Source: Deltaproteobacteria bacterium
Lineage (GTDB): Bacteria > Myxococcota > B64-G9
Direction of reading: 5' to 3'
Assembly (NCBI GenBank): GCA_019307065.1
Contig: JAFDKH010000020.1
Span: forward strand, 1-64,000
Length of the DNA: 64,000 bases
The translations under genes and the position numbers were made by a program. Positions 17,891 to 27,209 of the stretch are shown one piece after another; position 1 is the stretch's first letter; each line of letters begins with the position of its first letter. Under the pieces are notes generated by a model, which saw nothing but the letters and a program-made list of their open reading frames with translations, had not been told where the DNA came from and made no database searches.

Positions 17891-20800
17891 TCAAGTCTCG
17901 TAACAAATAATTTGATCGCCGGCGGCTTTGTTGTCTCCGTCATTGCACTCGAAGATAGTGTTGTCCGGGTCGACAACAGCATAAACGGTTATCAGGCGGG
18001 CCGGGAAATTGGGAATCGTGGCTGTAAATGTCGTACTCGTGTTCGGCGCGAGCGGCCCAGGGATAACTTGTTCATGCAAGGCTGTGCCGCCCTGGTCGGG
18101 ATCTCCGGCGTAATAGCGAACCAGAATGTTGCTGGCCGCTAATGATCCGTCGTTGTATACGGTCGTTTCTACGGTCGGGTCCGGACACAAGTTGTCGTTG
18201 ATTGCACCCAATTCAATCCGCAGGTCGGCGGCCTCAACCCCCGGAGTGACCGGGGCCGAGATATCATTGTTGTCCTCGTGACATTCACGCTCTTGTTCTT
18301 GGGCATCGACGATTGCTCGAATGATATCGGGCAAACTACCCGGAGTGTTGTTGGCGGCATTGTAGGAAACCGAAATCAGAGTGATATCTCCAGGCTCGAG
18401 CGGGTTTTGCAGCACATACTGCAACGGCAAACCCAAGTCGTCGTTTAGCATTTCAGTCAGGGCCGGGTCATTCCAGGTGCCTTCGAAGGCTATTACTAAA
18501 GACGGCCCGACTCTGAGATCGCCCGCGTTTTCGACCTGCACAGTGATGTCCAGGTTCAATGAGAGCTGGCCGCAAGTAGCATCGGGAGACGAAAACTGAA
18601 TAGCGGTCAAAATCAAATCAGGGGCGGTGTTGAACGAACGAGGGTTCGATCTATAAGTATTGTAGATTCGCCCGTTGAAATCTTTCCAGCTTTCCGGTTC
18701 TTTGATCGGGATACTGCCGTCCTCCATGATGTTGGTGACATGATAAGAGTGCTGGTTCCAGATCCGTCGAGCCGACACCCAGTAATCTCCAGCGTCTCCC
18801 CAAACTTCCAGACCGTTGTTGTACTGACTATCCAGGTTTTCAGAACAGAAGCCTGACTCGTTGGATGTTCCAAAGACGATCTCGGCATTACCGTCGTTAT
18901 CGACATCGGCCACAATTGGATATTCGACTCTGGTCCGGCTCTCAGACGGTTCGGAGAAAAGTATTTCGCCGTCTAAACCGTTATATATCCGGAAACGGCA
19001 TTCATCGTTGTAAATAACCTCGGCTCCCCCGTCACCGTTGAAGTCGAAGACGCTCGAGCCGGTAACTCGGCTTGAATCGTCTTCGGTGCCACTCTGCCAA
19101 CCATTGTGCAGACAGACACACTGGGATATCTGCGTGTTACAGACCGCTTCTGAAGCAACACAATCCGAATCAGTGCTGCAAACCCCGCCCGGTGTGCGCG
19201 GAAGATTTTCAGCCGGCGGGGGCTGGCCCTCCTGCATGACTCCCGGCCAATCCGGGCAGTTGGCCGTCGGTTCCTGAAAATCATAAAGAACATATCTGGT
19301 CTCGAAAGCGGTCCCCAACTCCGGAAAACCATCTCCATCGAAATCGTCAACATTGGGAGCTCCCCCGCGAGCACCGTTTTGAATGTCGATATCGCGATAC
19401 ATGACCCCGGTTGACCCGGCAAAAATCTCCAATCGGCCGTTGGCGATAAGCAGGACTTCAGGCCGGCCATCCAGCGGGTTGTCCGGGCCGGGCGCCGTAT
19501 AGGGGTCGACGCCCAAAACATCGGCTACGGCACAGAAACCTTCGCGTTGTGAAACGCTGCCGTTGACCACCTCGGCATCCCAGACGACTATCAGCTGGCC
19601 GTTGCAAAAAGCCACTTCGTCGGGGTCGACCTCGGCCCCGCTGCACTCCGATTGCTTGGTAACACCGGCCGGCGGATTGGGCATTCGATAAACGACGGTC
19701 CCGCACACAATCTCCTGCTTTTCGTCCCCGACCAGGTTGGCCACACAAGAAATCGGGCCCTGCCCATTCTTGCCGACTGTCTGGTCTCCTTCGAAACGAT
19801 CCAGAACAACGAGCTTGTCTTCAGCGTTTTTCTCCAATGTGAATATATTGCGGCCGATGACGATTTCTGCAAAACCCTGATTATCTACGTTGGCCAGTGA
19901 GGGCGCCGGGTTGGCTCCTTGCATATTGCCGCCGGTATTGCTGGAAATTAAATCACCGGTGTTGCTGTAAATGTTGATCTTGTCGTTGCCGGAGACGGTC
20001 TCGCTAAGTGCCACAATTTCGGGGACTCCGTCATAGTCGAGATCGCCAACCGCCAGGCTGGCAGTCGAGTCGAGGTCTGCGTTGGCGTAGCTACAGGCCA
20101 TATCGATGTCGTCACCTTCGTGCCAGGTGAGCGACCCGCAAACCGCGAAAAAATCATCGCCTTTATTCGGCCCGCCGCCGTGAATGGCCCGCAGAATACC
20201 GTTGAGCGTGTATTCACCCGAGATTCGAAATGTCAGAAAAATGATCTCGGGAAAATCACTCTCGTTGATGAAACCATCGCCGTTATCGTCGTCGAGATTG
20301 GCGACGATGGGTGTCATAACAATTTGACCGGCCGCTGAAAATGGGCTTCCCACGGCGGTCGTGTCGGCAGCGGTGCCGCCCCAGACGATCTCCTGGGTCG
20401 GCAGAACATTGGTCATTGGTTCGGCCGGCAGGCGACAAGTCGGTTCGGTACCGGTGCCGAGGCAAACCCCCAGTTCACAGTGCATCCATTCGGGACAATC
20501 CCAGTCGTCTTCGCAGGTGCAATAAGCGTTGCCCTGTCCGTCGTCGACACATAAGCTTTCGAAATATCCCGGGCTGCCACAAGTGAACCTGGCAACAAAG
20601 CCGCTGCCGTTCGAGGCACATTCCTGGACACTGTCTGCGGCACAGCGGCGGAAGCCAGCCGTACAAATGTCATCGACACAGATAGTTCCATTACAAAACC
20701 GCTCAAGCGGACAATCCAGATCTGAATTGCAACCGATATCTTCGCAGACGGCACCGCCACCGAGCGTCTCGACACATTCTTGGGTGGCGGAACAATTCAG

Positions 20801-21085
20801 ATCGACGCAGTTGTTGTTCACGCAGACTGCAGCACCGGAGTCGTCCTCGCAATGCTGGTCGTCGGGACAATTATGGTTCAAGCATGGATCGGTCGGTTCG
20901 TCGGCGGCATCCAGGCCGCCGTCATCACCGGCTTGACCGTCTGAATTACCATCACCTGTTATTCCGTCGGCAAACCCATCTGCATCCGGGTTTCCCGACG
21001 AAGTATCAGAGCTACAACCGCTTACACCAATCGTAAAAAACACCAGCATAAGCAAAACCATCCAGCCTCTTTTCAACAACATCAT
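17891..21085 (-). CDS. Giant FG-GAP/VCBS lipoprotein with Cys-rich N terminus and CARDB-like C terminus
   Basis: 1064 residues with signal peptide and lipobox VSGC. After an Asp/Gly-rich linker come EGF-like Cys-rich segments (about 50-230). Next is a long FG-GAP/VCBS propeller region with calcium-binding-type loops such as DLDDDNGDGF, DLDYDGVPE, DDFDGDGFPE and DVDNDGNAE. The C-terminal 250 residues resemble two CARDB-type beta domains. The start at 21085 is preferred over a GTG at 21100 because AAGGG lies just before it. Such proteins are typical of Myxococcota cell surfaces; the ligand is unknown. Confidence 0.8.
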   Translation of the reverse strand: MMLLKRGWMVLLMLVFFTIGVSGCSSDTSSGNPDADGFADGITGDGNSDGQAGDDGGLDAADEPTDPCLNHNCPDDQHCEDDSGAAVCVNNNCVDLNCSATQECVETLGGGAVCEDIGCNSDLDCPLERFCNGTICVDDICTAGFRRCAADSVQECASNGSGFVARFTCGSPGYFESLCVDDGQGNAYCTCEDDWDCPEWMHCELGVCLGTGTEPTCRLPAEPMTNVLPTQEIVWGGTAADTTAVGSPFSAAGQIVMTPIVANLDDDNGDGFINESDFPEIIFLTFRISGEYTLNGILRAIHGGGPNKGDDFFAVCGSLTWHEGDDIDMACSYANADLDSTASLAVGDLDYDGVPEIVALSETVSGNDKINIYSNTGDLISSNTGGNMQGANPAPSLANVDNQGFAEIVIGRNIFTLEKNAEDKLVVLDRFEGDQTVGKNGQGPISCVANLVGDEKQEIVCGTVVYRMPNPPAGVTKQSECSGAEVDPDEVAFCNGQLIVVWDAEVVNGSVSQREGFCAVADVLGVDPYTAPGPDNPLDGRPEVLLIANGRLEIFAGSTGVMYRDIDIQNGARGGAPNVDDFDGDGFPELGTAFETRYVLYDFQEPTANCPDWPGVMQEGQPPPAENLPRTPGGVCSTDSDCVASEAVCNTQISQCVCLHNGWQSGTEDDSSRVTGSSVFDFNGDGGAEVIYNDECRFRIYNGLDGEILFSEPSESRTRVEYPIVADVDNDGNAEIVFGTSNESGFCSENLDSQYNNGLEVWGDAGDYWVSARRIWNQHSYHVTNIMEDGSIPIKEPESWKDFNGRIYNTYRSNPRSFNTAPDLILTAIQFSSPDATCGQLSLNLDITVQVENAGDLRVGPSLVIAFEGTWNDPALTEMLNDDLGLPLQYVLQNPLEPGDITLISVSYNAANNTPGSLPDIIRAIVDAQEQERECHEDNNDISAPVTPGVEAADLRIELGAINDNLCPDPTVETTVYNDGSLAASNILVRYYAGDPDQGGTALHEQVIPGPLAPNTSTTFTATIPNFPARLITVYAVVDPDNTIFECNDGDNKAAGDQIICYET

Positions 21086-21225
21086 TTTAGTCCCTTTCAC
21101 AATGAATCCCTAGCTACTAGGATCGTCATTCTTAACTTTTGGGTCAAGTATTGATTTCAAAATAGACAAAGACAATTTTTTTCACGCGGGCTTGAACAAA
21201 AATCAGTTTTGAGTACGATTGTCGT

Positions 21226-22461
21226 GTGCCGCAATTCGACCAGACCAAGACTTTTGACTCAATTGACCGCCGAGAGCATTTCTCAAACCTTTCCGTGTGG
21301 TTACAGCTTTTAACCCCGTTATGGTCTCAAAGACCCTTTGTCGAATTGCCGGTCGCTTGGGAAAAAGACTATCCGGCCGTGGCCCGCGTGCTTAGAAATC
21401 TAACCCAAGATCAAATCGATGCCTATGAATCCCAGCCAAGCGACTTTACCGACATGCCCGAACCTTTCGGGCAATGGGCCAGTCAAGCCCTGGGGTATTC
21501 CAGCTGGCCCGAGTTAGAAACTAATCGGCCCGCAATTGACGGATTAAAGCGACCCCGCCGGGTACCCGGCAGAAAATGGGAACAGGTCAAGCATTTCACG
21601 GCCGCAGTTATTGCCCACCATCCTCGAAAACGTTCAATTTGGCTCGATTGGTGCGCGGGCAAGGGCCACCTCGGGAGAACTCTGAGCGAGCTGACCGCCA
21701 GCCCGGTCAGATGTATCGAAAGCGATCTGCGCCTGTGCCAACAAGGTGGAGAGCTGGCGGATCGAGCCGGTCTCGAAGTCGAATTCGTAAATGCAGATGT
21801 GCTCGAGACGGATCTGACGGATGAGTTTAATGTCGGTGGCGGGGTTGTCGCGCTACATGCATGTGGCCAACTGCATATGCAGCTGATCGTACAGGCTGTC
21901 CGACACTCAATTGATTTCCTGGCCGTGGCGCCCTGCTGTTACCATCGTATCGCCGGTCAGCATTACCGGCCTATGTCGCAAGCGGCCCAAAAGCTTTCCC
22001 TCGAGTTCGGCAAACACCACCTGCGCCTGGTTGCCTTCGATGAAGTTGTGGCTACTCAAGGACGCAAAAACATTCGTCGCAGGGAACAGGCCTGGCGTCT
22101 GGGCCTGGACCTCATGTTGCGCGAGGCTAGCGGAGATGATCGTTATCGCTCACTTGGACCGGTCCCGCGCGCCTGGTTGACCGGCAGTTTCGAGTCGTTC
22201 TGCCACAAGCTTGCTGAACGTGAGTTACTGTCTATGCCAACCGGTTTCGACGCAGCCAAGGCCGAACGCGATGGCTGGCAACGCTTGGTTACCGTTAGGG
22301 CCCTCGGTCTGGTAAGGGGCTTGTTCCGGCGGCCGCTGGAAAGTTGGTTATTACTGGATCGTATGTTGTTCCTGAATGAATCCGGATATCGAGTAGCCGG
22401 CGGAACCTTCTGTGCACCAGAAGTTACTCCGCGAAACCTGATGATCCTGGCCAGTCGCTAA
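21226..22461 (+). CDS. SAM-dependent methyltransferase (Methyltransf_32/RRNAD1-like)
   Basis: 411 residues with a GTG start. A class-I methyltransferase core begins with DWCAGKGHLG (141-150), followed by an acidic strand end (CIESDLRL) and VALHACG, then VAPCCYHRI. That last signature is that of the Methyltransf_32 family, which includes eukaryotic RRNAD1/METTL25-type proteins. The substrate is unknown, possibly RNA. Its stop codon overlaps that of a truncated lyase copy on the other strand. The last 13 codons are repeated at 27168 (see direct repeats). Confidence 0.8.
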   Translation: MPQFDQTKTFDSIDRREHFSNLSVWLQLLTPLWSQRPFVELPVAWEKDYPAVARVLRNLTQDQIDAYESQPSDFTDMPEPFGQWASQALGYSSWPELETNRPAIDGLKRPRRVPGRKWEQVKHFTAAVIAHHPRKRSIWLDWCAGKGHLGRTLSELTASPVRCIESDLRLCQQGGELADRAGLEVEFVNADVLETDLTDEFNVGGGVVALHACGQLHMQLIVQAVRHSIDFLAVAPCCYHRIAGQHYRPMSQAAQKLSLEFGKHHLRLVAFDEVVATQGRKNIRRREQAWRLGLDLMLREASGDDRYRSLGPVPRAWLTGSFESFCHKLAERELLSMPTGFDAAKAERDGWQRLVTVRALGLVRGLFRRPLESWLLLDRMLFLNESGYRVAGGTFCAPEVTPRNLMILASR

Positions 22462-22568
22462 ACCTTGTAAATCAAATCCATGTAACGAGTCAGCAGCTCG
22501 CCGACCTCGGTCCTGAAAGGTATCGTGGCTGCCAGGCCATAAACTGGGGCCATGCCGCCTTTTTCTTG
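22420..22568. repeat. Direct repeat copy A: 3' ends of methyltransferase and S1P-lyase genes
   Basis: About 149 bp that match 27168-27320 at roughly 90% identity (15 substitutions and one 4-base indel by my alignment). It holds the last 13 codons of the methyltransferase gene plus the last 36 codons of a lyase gene on the opposite strand. All 15 substitutions are synonymous in either reading. The indel lies exactly between the two stop codons. Confidence 0.9.
22458..22568 (-). pseudogene. Remnant: C-terminal 36 codons of an S1P-lyase-like gene
   Basis: Read on the minus strand, this stretch encodes [11 protein letters not shown]... to MDLIYKV and stop, identical at all 36 residues to the C terminus of the complete lyase at 27210 but with 14 synonymous base differences. 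Homology stops abruptly at 22568, so the gene body is missing. The remnant is the left flank of the Fe/Mn module. Confidence 0.9.
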
Positions 22569-22609
22569 TTGAAGGCGAGAATCAAAAAGACAAGTTCAAC
22601 AACAAATAA

Positions 22610-23167
22610 CTATGACAGATGAGAAACCAGGATTTTCAGACCGATCAGAATGAGCACACAACCTCCGAATAGTGTAGCACAACGACGCCATCGATTTCCG
22701 ATACGATTTCCGAAAAGCACCCCTAAAGTAGACAGTCCACCTGTTATGAGGCCAATAATTATACTGGGCAGCCAAATACTCACTTCAAGCATGGCAAGGC
22801 TAAGGCCTACGGCAAGAGCATCTATGCTTGTCGCGATAGCGAGGGTTATAAGCAAAATGCCGCGACTGGGATCCGTAGACAACTCTTGCTCATCGCCTTT
22901 GATTCCCTCGAATCCCATTTTCCCGCCGATTAGAAAGAGCAGACCAAATGCAACCCAGTGATCCCAACCGGTGATATAGGCTGCAAAACTGTTTCCGATA
23001 AGCCACCCGATAATGGGCATGATCGCCTGGAATAGCCCAAAATGGAAAGCGAGACGAAATACATGTCTTGGAGTGATTTTGGAAATGTATATGCCGCTGG
23101 CAACGGATACCACCATAGCGTCCATGGCCAAACCGAAGGCAATTCCTGTAATGGTGAAGTAGCTCAT
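22610..23167 (-). CDS. mntP: Manganese efflux pump MntP
   Basis: 185 residues with six predicted membrane helices and the family's two symmetric acidic motifs: AFGLAMDAMVVSVASG near the N terminus and ATSIDALAVGLSLAM in the second half, whose aspartates are required for Mn(II) export. It lies in a module with feoB and a DtxR-type regulator, which makes joint Fe/Mn balance the likely theme. I looked for a yybP-ykoY manganese riboswitch upstream and did not see its conserved core. Confidence 0.93.
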   Translation of the reverse strand: MSYFTITGIAFGLAMDAMVVSVASGIYISKITPRHVFRLAFHFGLFQAIMPIIGWLIGNSFAAYITGWDHWVAFGLLFLIGGKMGFEGIKGDEQELSTDPSRGILLITLAIATSIDALAVGLSLAMLEVSIWLPSIIIGLITGGLSTLGVLFGNRIGNRWRRCATLFGGCVLILIGLKILVSHLS

Positions 23168-23262
23168 TTCCGCTGAATAATCTGTCCCGTCTCGCTACAT
23201 CTCATTTTCTTACTTTCTTTCTTGGTCAATCTGTCAGTATCGCCGCCAGGCTCCGGTTTGGT

Positions 23263-23294
23263 CAGCCAGTCTGACTCTTTATTTCATCTGGCTG
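23263..23294. promoter_or_regulatory. Dyad upstream of mntP
   Basis: CAGCCAG (23263-23269) and CTGGCTG (23288-23294) are perfect 7-base inverted repeats 18 bases apart, between mntP and the outer-membrane protein gene. It could be an operator or a weak terminator of the upstream genes; there is no T tract. Confidence 0.3.
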
Positions 23295-23349
23295 CACCCG
23301 ACACGCAAAACACCAAGTTACGTGTAATTGTATTTCCAGTCAACTCAGC

Positions 23350-24129
23350 TCAATGATGACAAGACGGCAAAGTGGCAATCAGGCCAAGCATGATACCGGT
23401 CGAGAAGGGTTCGTCAATTTGCGGGATATCGAAAAAAAGCTGACTGATGATCTCCAGCGAATCATCGATAGTGACATTGTAGCCCAGGGCGATTCCGCCT
23501 ACTTCGACGGCTGACCGGTCGTCGCCAGGGCTAAGCATATGCCTCATGTTGTACTCTAACAAGATCTGATGGTCCTCTTTGATGGTGTAGTAGGCACCCA
23601 GTGTGGTTTCGACGTGAAAACCAATTTCTTGATCAGCGGGGGATGGGCTGGATTGATCCTGTGCATACAATGCAACTCCAGCTCTCAGATACAGGCCCCC
23701 AGATCGCTGTTCGGGCTCTAGGTCGAAGTTAAGTTCTATTGACGGTTGAAGCTGAAACTGAGACAACCCTGGACCGCCGATACTAATGTCCAGAAACATG
23801 TCGAGATCGAAATGGCTGCTATCCACCGGTGTGCCGAAAATGCCCAAATAGAATTCTGCTGAACCGTCCGAGAAGTACTCGTTACCCAGCAGGGTAGTCC
23901 CCAGGTAGGCCGAAAAACGGTTCAGCAGCCCGTATCCCAGCATGATATCTCCATAGATTTTTCGATCGTGTTCTTTTGGACCGATTCCTTCGAAGCCCAG
24001 GTAGAAATCGACGTTGGTTGCCCAGACTGCCCATGTTTCGACAGTATCGGCTGCCTGAATCGGGCTGCGGTCCATAAGAATCAGGCTCAGAGTAAGGACA
24101 AGAAGGCTGCCGGTTGATGATTTTTGCAT
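23350..24129 (-). CDS. Predicted outer-membrane beta-barrel protein of the Fe/Mn module
   Basis: 259 residues with a signal peptide (ends near SPIQAAD) and alternating amphipathic strands with aromatic ends, for example LGYGLLNRFSAYLGTTL and IALGYNVTIDDSLEII, as in OmpA-sized barrels. It ends in PSCHH, a possible metal-binding tail. AAGGAG stands ahead of the ATG, 12 bases after the feoB stop, so it is cotranscribed with feoB. No named family recognised; an outer-membrane role in metal passage is inference from position. Confidence 0.6.
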   Translation of the reverse strand: MQKSSTGSLLVLTLSLILMDRSPIQAADTVETWAVWATNVDFYLGFEGIGPKEHDRKIYGDIMLGYGLLNRFSAYLGTTLLGNEYFSDGSAEFYLGIFGTPVDSSHFDLDMFLDISIGGPGLSQFQLQPSIELNFDLEPEQRSGGLYLRAGVALYAQDQSSPSPADQEIGFHVETTLGAYYTIKEDHQILLEYNMRHMLSPGDDRSAVEVGGIALGYNVTIDDSLEIISQLFFDIPQIDEPFSTGIMLGLIATLPSCHH

Positions 24130-24141
24130 TGTGCTGCTCCT

Positions 24142-26235
24142 TCAGACCATCAGGCTGCCGATCTGGTAAACGATCAGTGAGATGATGTAAGCGATAATGG
24201 TCAGGCCCCCGAGTTGCAAGATTGCCCACTTCCAACTCCCCGATTCGCGGCGAGTAACGGCTATAGTGGCCATACAGGGCGCCGAAATGAGCATAAATAG
24301 CATCAACGAAAGGCCGGTCAACGGTGAGTAGGCCTCCCGGAGTAAGTCTCGCAGGCTCTCGGATTCTTCGTTGGTTTCACCCAGAGAATAGACAATCCCC
24401 AACTGGGAAACAAAGACTTCCTTGGCCGCGAAGGCTCCAATGATGGCGGTGCCGATCTTCCAGTCGAAACCGAGCGGCTTGATCAAGGGTTCGAGGGCGC
24501 CGCCAATGCGACCGGCGATGGAGTATCTCAAATCTCGGGCTGCTTGCCGGTGTTCGAGTTCTTCGATCGGTTGGCTTTCTGGATTATTGTTCTCATTTTT
24601 ATCGGGCTTGGGATAGGAGGTCAGGAACCACATGAGAATAGAAATACCCAGAATAACCGTACCGGCCTTGCGTAAATAAACCCACGAACGTTCGACCATC
24701 TTGACAACTATCGCCCGGATAGTCGGCAAGCGATAAGGAGGCAATTCCATAACAAAGGGAGCATCGATCCCTTTCAAAATTGACTTGCGCAAAATTAGCG
24801 CAAGTACTAGAGCCAGCAATATTCCAATCATGTAAATTATCCACAGCATCGGGGCCTGCCAGGCCGGCGAAAAAAAAGCCGGGATCAACAACATCCAGAT
24901 TGGCAATCGGGCGCCGCAGGACATCAGCGGCAAGACCAGCATGGTGGTCAGACGATCTTTTTCGTTTTCCAGAGTGCGGGTCGCCATGATGCCTGGAATC
25001 GAGCATCCAAATCCGGTCACCATCGGAATAAAGCTCTTGCCGTGCAGGCCAAAGCGATGCATCAGGTGATCCACTATAAAGGCGGCCCGGGCCATGTAGC
25101 CGGTGTCTTCGAGAAAAGCCAATCCCAGAAAAAGCAAAACAATGTTGGGTAAGAAGACAACTACTCCGCCGACTCCGCCAATGATCCCGTCAACTAACAG
25201 CGAACGAAAAAAGGTTTCCGACTTTGGCGACCACAGGTTTGCAACCCATTCACGCAATATACTGAATCCCGACTCGAGCCAGCCAATTGGATATTCGCCC
25301 AATGTAAATGTAAGCCAGAAGATTGCGTACATGACGGCCAGGAAAAACGGGATTCCTAGAATCCGATTAACCAGGATCGAGTCGATTCGATCGGAAACTT
25401 CGCGTGAGTCAATTCGCGCATGGGTCTTGAGAACTTCTTTGAGGAGTCCGTCTACAAAGCCATAGTAGCGTTCCATCAGGAACAGGGAGATGTCCTGACC
25501 GGTCTGGGCTTCGATTCTGGCTCGCAGGTTTGCTGCGCGTTCAATAGCTTTCTCTCCAGCCTGGCCCTGACTGCGAACTTTATCCAGCCGAGTCTGATCA
25601 CCGCAGAGAAGTCTGATTGCCACCCAACCAAAGCTGGCTGGGTCCAATTCGGTATTTACCAGTTCTTCCAAGATGGCCGCGACGGCCACGTCCAGACGCC
25701 GGCCGAGTACCAGGCGGCTTTCGGTTATCGGTGAAGTGACCGCCTGAACAACCGCCGCTTTCAGATGATCAACACCGATACCTTTATGACCGGTGGTTTG
25801 AACGACCGGAAAACCCAAGAGGTCTCGAAGTAACTTCAGATCGATTATCTGACCGACTTTTTCCGCTTCATCTGACATGTTCAGGCAAAGAACCGGATTG
25901 GCGCCCAACTGCATGACCTGAGCCAGAAAGACCAGGCTTCTTTCTAGGGTGGTCGAATCGACAATCACTACAACGACATCCGGCTTGCCGTTCAGTAATT
26001 CATCCTGGGCGATTTGTTCTTCGGGAGAAAAAGAAGCCAGACTGTAGGTCCCCGGCAAATCGATGACGTCAAATCGATTGCGGTCTTGGCAATAAATGCC
26101 CTCACGTTTTTCAACGGTGACCCCGGGATAGTTGCCGACATGCTGACGCGCACCGGTTAGTGCATTGAAGATCGATGTTTTGCCCGCGTTGGGATTTCCG
26201 GCCAGGGCAACCTTTACGCTTGAAATTTCATTCAT
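24142..26235 (-). CDS. feoB: Ferrous iron transporter FeoB
   Basis: About 697 residues. The N-terminal G domain has the G1 loop GNPNAGKT, G3 DLPG and the G4-like NMSD, followed by the helical GDI region. The C-terminal half has the paired Gate domains and the conserved segment MVTGFGCSIPGIMATRTL. It imports Fe(II) across the inner membrane. The ATG at 26235 has AAAGG six bases upstream and is preferred over 26259. There is no separate feoA; the neighbouring DtxR-type regulator carries a FeoA-like domain instead. Confidence 0.96.
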   Translation of the reverse strand: MNEISSVKVALAGNPNAGKTSIFNALTGARQHVGNYPGVTVEKREGIYCQDRNRFDVIDLPGTYSLASFSPEEQIAQDELLNGKPDVVVVIVDSTTLERSLVFLAQVMQLGANPVLCLNMSDEAEKVGQIIDLKLLRDLLGFPVVQTTGHKGIGVDHLKAAVVQAVTSPITESRLVLGRRLDVAVAAILEELVNTELDPASFGWVAIRLLCGDQTRLDKVRSQGQAGEKAIERAANLRARIEAQTGQDISLFLMERYYGFVDGLLKEVLKTHARIDSREVSDRIDSILVNRILGIPFFLAVMYAIFWLTFTLGEYPIGWLESGFSILREWVANLWSPKSETFFRSLLVDGIIGGVGGVVVFLPNIVLLFLGLAFLEDTGYMARAAFIVDHLMHRFGLHGKSFIPMVTGFGCSIPGIMATRTLENEKDRLTTMLVLPLMSCGARLPIWMLLIPAFFSPAWQAPMLWIIYMIGILLALVLALILRKSILKGIDAPFVMELPPYRLPTIRAIVVKMVERSWVYLRKAGTVILGISILMWFLTSYPKPDKNENNNPESQPIEELEHRQAARDLRYSIAGRIGGALEPLIKPLGFDWKIGTAIIGAFAAKEVFVSQLGIVYSLGETNEESESLRDLLREAYSPLTGLSLMLFMLISAPCMATIAVTRRESGSWKWAILQLGGLTIIAYIISLIVYQIGSLMV

Positions 26236-26263
26236 GAATAGCCTTTGTAGCCTTGTCATTGTT

Positions 26264-26280
26264 TGTTAGAGGCATCTACA
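26264..26280. promoter_or_regulatory. Imperfect operator-like palindrome before feoB
   Basis: TGTTAGAGGCATCTACA resembles the perfect palindrome in front of the DtxR-type gene (27060-27077), with one base missing in the right half. It lies 29 bases before the feoB start codon, where a metal-dependent repressor would be expected to bind. Confidence 0.45.
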
Positions 26281-26297
26281 TATCGAAGCAAAAAAAT

Positions 26298-27041
26298 TTA
26301 TCCGGATATTACCAAGATAGCATCGGCTTCCTTTCGGCGTAATGAGAGTTGAAAACCCTGAAGCTTGATCCATATCGGATCACCAGAAGGAGCAACTCGT
26401 TCGACCTCGACAATCACCTTCGGCAGGATACCCATGTCCAGCAGGCGCTGTCGGATAGCTCCATGCCCGTTCACGTGGGTGACACTGCCCTTCTCGCCAG
26501 GTTGAAGATCTGCGACACTTATAATGTGTTCCTTCGATTGTTCGTCTGGCATCAACTCAGAGGAACACTCGCCATGGTTGAAGGATTTGTCATCATGTAC
26601 CAGACCGCATTTATGAAACTTCTCCACGAACTCCTTTCCTTCAGAACAAACTCCAATGAATTCAAAAAACCGTGCCAGTCGATCCATTGCTTGGGGGGAC
26701 AGGCTATGTTCCATAGCACAGGCATCAATCCGGGCGGCCTTGGGCGACATGTCGAGGATATCTTCGAAAAAGCGAGTTAGGAGTTGGTGCTTTGCGTAGA
26801 TCCGCCGAGCCTGTTGTTCACCTGCTTCTGTCAAGCCGATGTACTCACGCTGCATGTACTTAATAAGGCCCATCTCCGCAAGGCGTCGCATGGCGGGAGA
26901 CACCGAAGCCGATTTTACACTCCTAGCTTTGGCGATATCCTTCACCCTGGCAAATTCCTTATCGCGAACCAGTAAATAGATAGTCTCCAGATAATCTTCC
27001 AGGGCATCCGTTAATGGTGTCTTTTCAAGTTTTGGACTCAT
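26298..27041 (-). CDS. DtxR/IdeR-family metal-dependent repressor with FeoA-like C-terminal domain
   Basis: 247 residues. Residues 1-75 form the winged helix (YLETIYLLVRDKE, ARVKDIAKARSVKSASVSPAM). The dimerisation and metal-binding domain follows (ACAMEHSLS, where the H and E match the DtxR metal ligands). The C-terminal 75 residues are an SH3/FeoA-like domain (ISVADLQPGEKGSVTHVNG to RKEADAILVI). It should repress iron uptake genes when Fe(II) or Mn(II) is abundant. A perfect palindrome overlaps its own -10 box, implying autoregulation. Confidence 0.93.
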   Translation of the reverse strand: MSPKLEKTPLTDALEDYLETIYLLVRDKEFARVKDIAKARSVKSASVSPAMRRLAEMGLIKYMQREYIGLTEAGEQQARRIYAKHQLLTRFFEDILDMSPKAARIDACAMEHSLSPQAMDRLARFFEFIGVCSEGKEFVEKFHKCGLVHDDKSFNHGECSSELMPDEQSKEHIISVADLQPGEKGSVTHVNGHGAIRQRLLDMGILPKVIVEVERVAPSGDPIWIKLQGFQLSLRRKEADAILVISG

Positions 27042-27059
27042 TTACTTCACACTTACTCC

Positions 27060-27077
27060 TGTTAGATTTGTCTAACA
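27060..27077. promoter_or_regulatory. Operator palindrome of the DtxR-type gene
   Basis: TGTTAGATTTGTCTAACA is a perfect 7-4-7 palindrome. Read on the minus strand it covers the -10 hexamer of the gene's promoter. TTAG...CTAA half-sites are in keeping with DtxR-family boxes. A degraded copy stands before feoB. Confidence 0.7.
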
Positions 27078-27097
27078 ACCAAAGACATGTCTGTCAA
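27069..27097 (-). promoter_or_regulatory. Sigma70 promoter of the DtxR-type gene
   Basis: On the minus strand, TTGACA (27097-27092) and TAGACA (27074-27069) are 17 bases apart. The -10 is inside the operator palindrome, the usual layout for metal-responsive repression. Confidence 0.6.
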
Positions 27098-27167
27098 GAT
27101 CTTTCGGTCAATCTGTTTGGTCGCCAGGTAAAACAAGGCTTCTTCATCTTGGTTGGCACCAAAAACT

Positions 27168-27209
27168 GAAGTTACTCCGCGAAACCTGATGATCCTCGCC
27201 AGTCGCTAG
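27168..27209 (+). pseudogene. Remnant: last 13 codons of the methyltransferase gene
   Basis: Encodes EVTPRNLMILASR and stop, identical to the methyltransferase C terminus at 22420-22461 with one synonymous change. In-frame sequence upstream differs from the intact gene and meets a stop codon at 27129, so the gene body is absent. Right flank of the Fe/Mn module. Confidence 0.88.

Noticed and set aside
23168..23349. yybP-ykoY manganese riboswitch upstream of mntP
   Set aside because: I looked on the minus strand for the conserved core and found only a simple 7-bp dyad.
23221..27130. Shared GGTCAATCTGT at 23224 and 27113 as module-internal repeats
   Set aside because: Only 11 bases match and the flanks differ; it cannot be separated from chance.
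22569..27167. Transposon or insertion sequence carrying the Fe/Mn genes
   Set aside because: There is no transposase or integrase gene and no terminal inverted repeats. The flanking repeats are coding ends of 149-153 bp, much longer than target-site duplications and already diverged.
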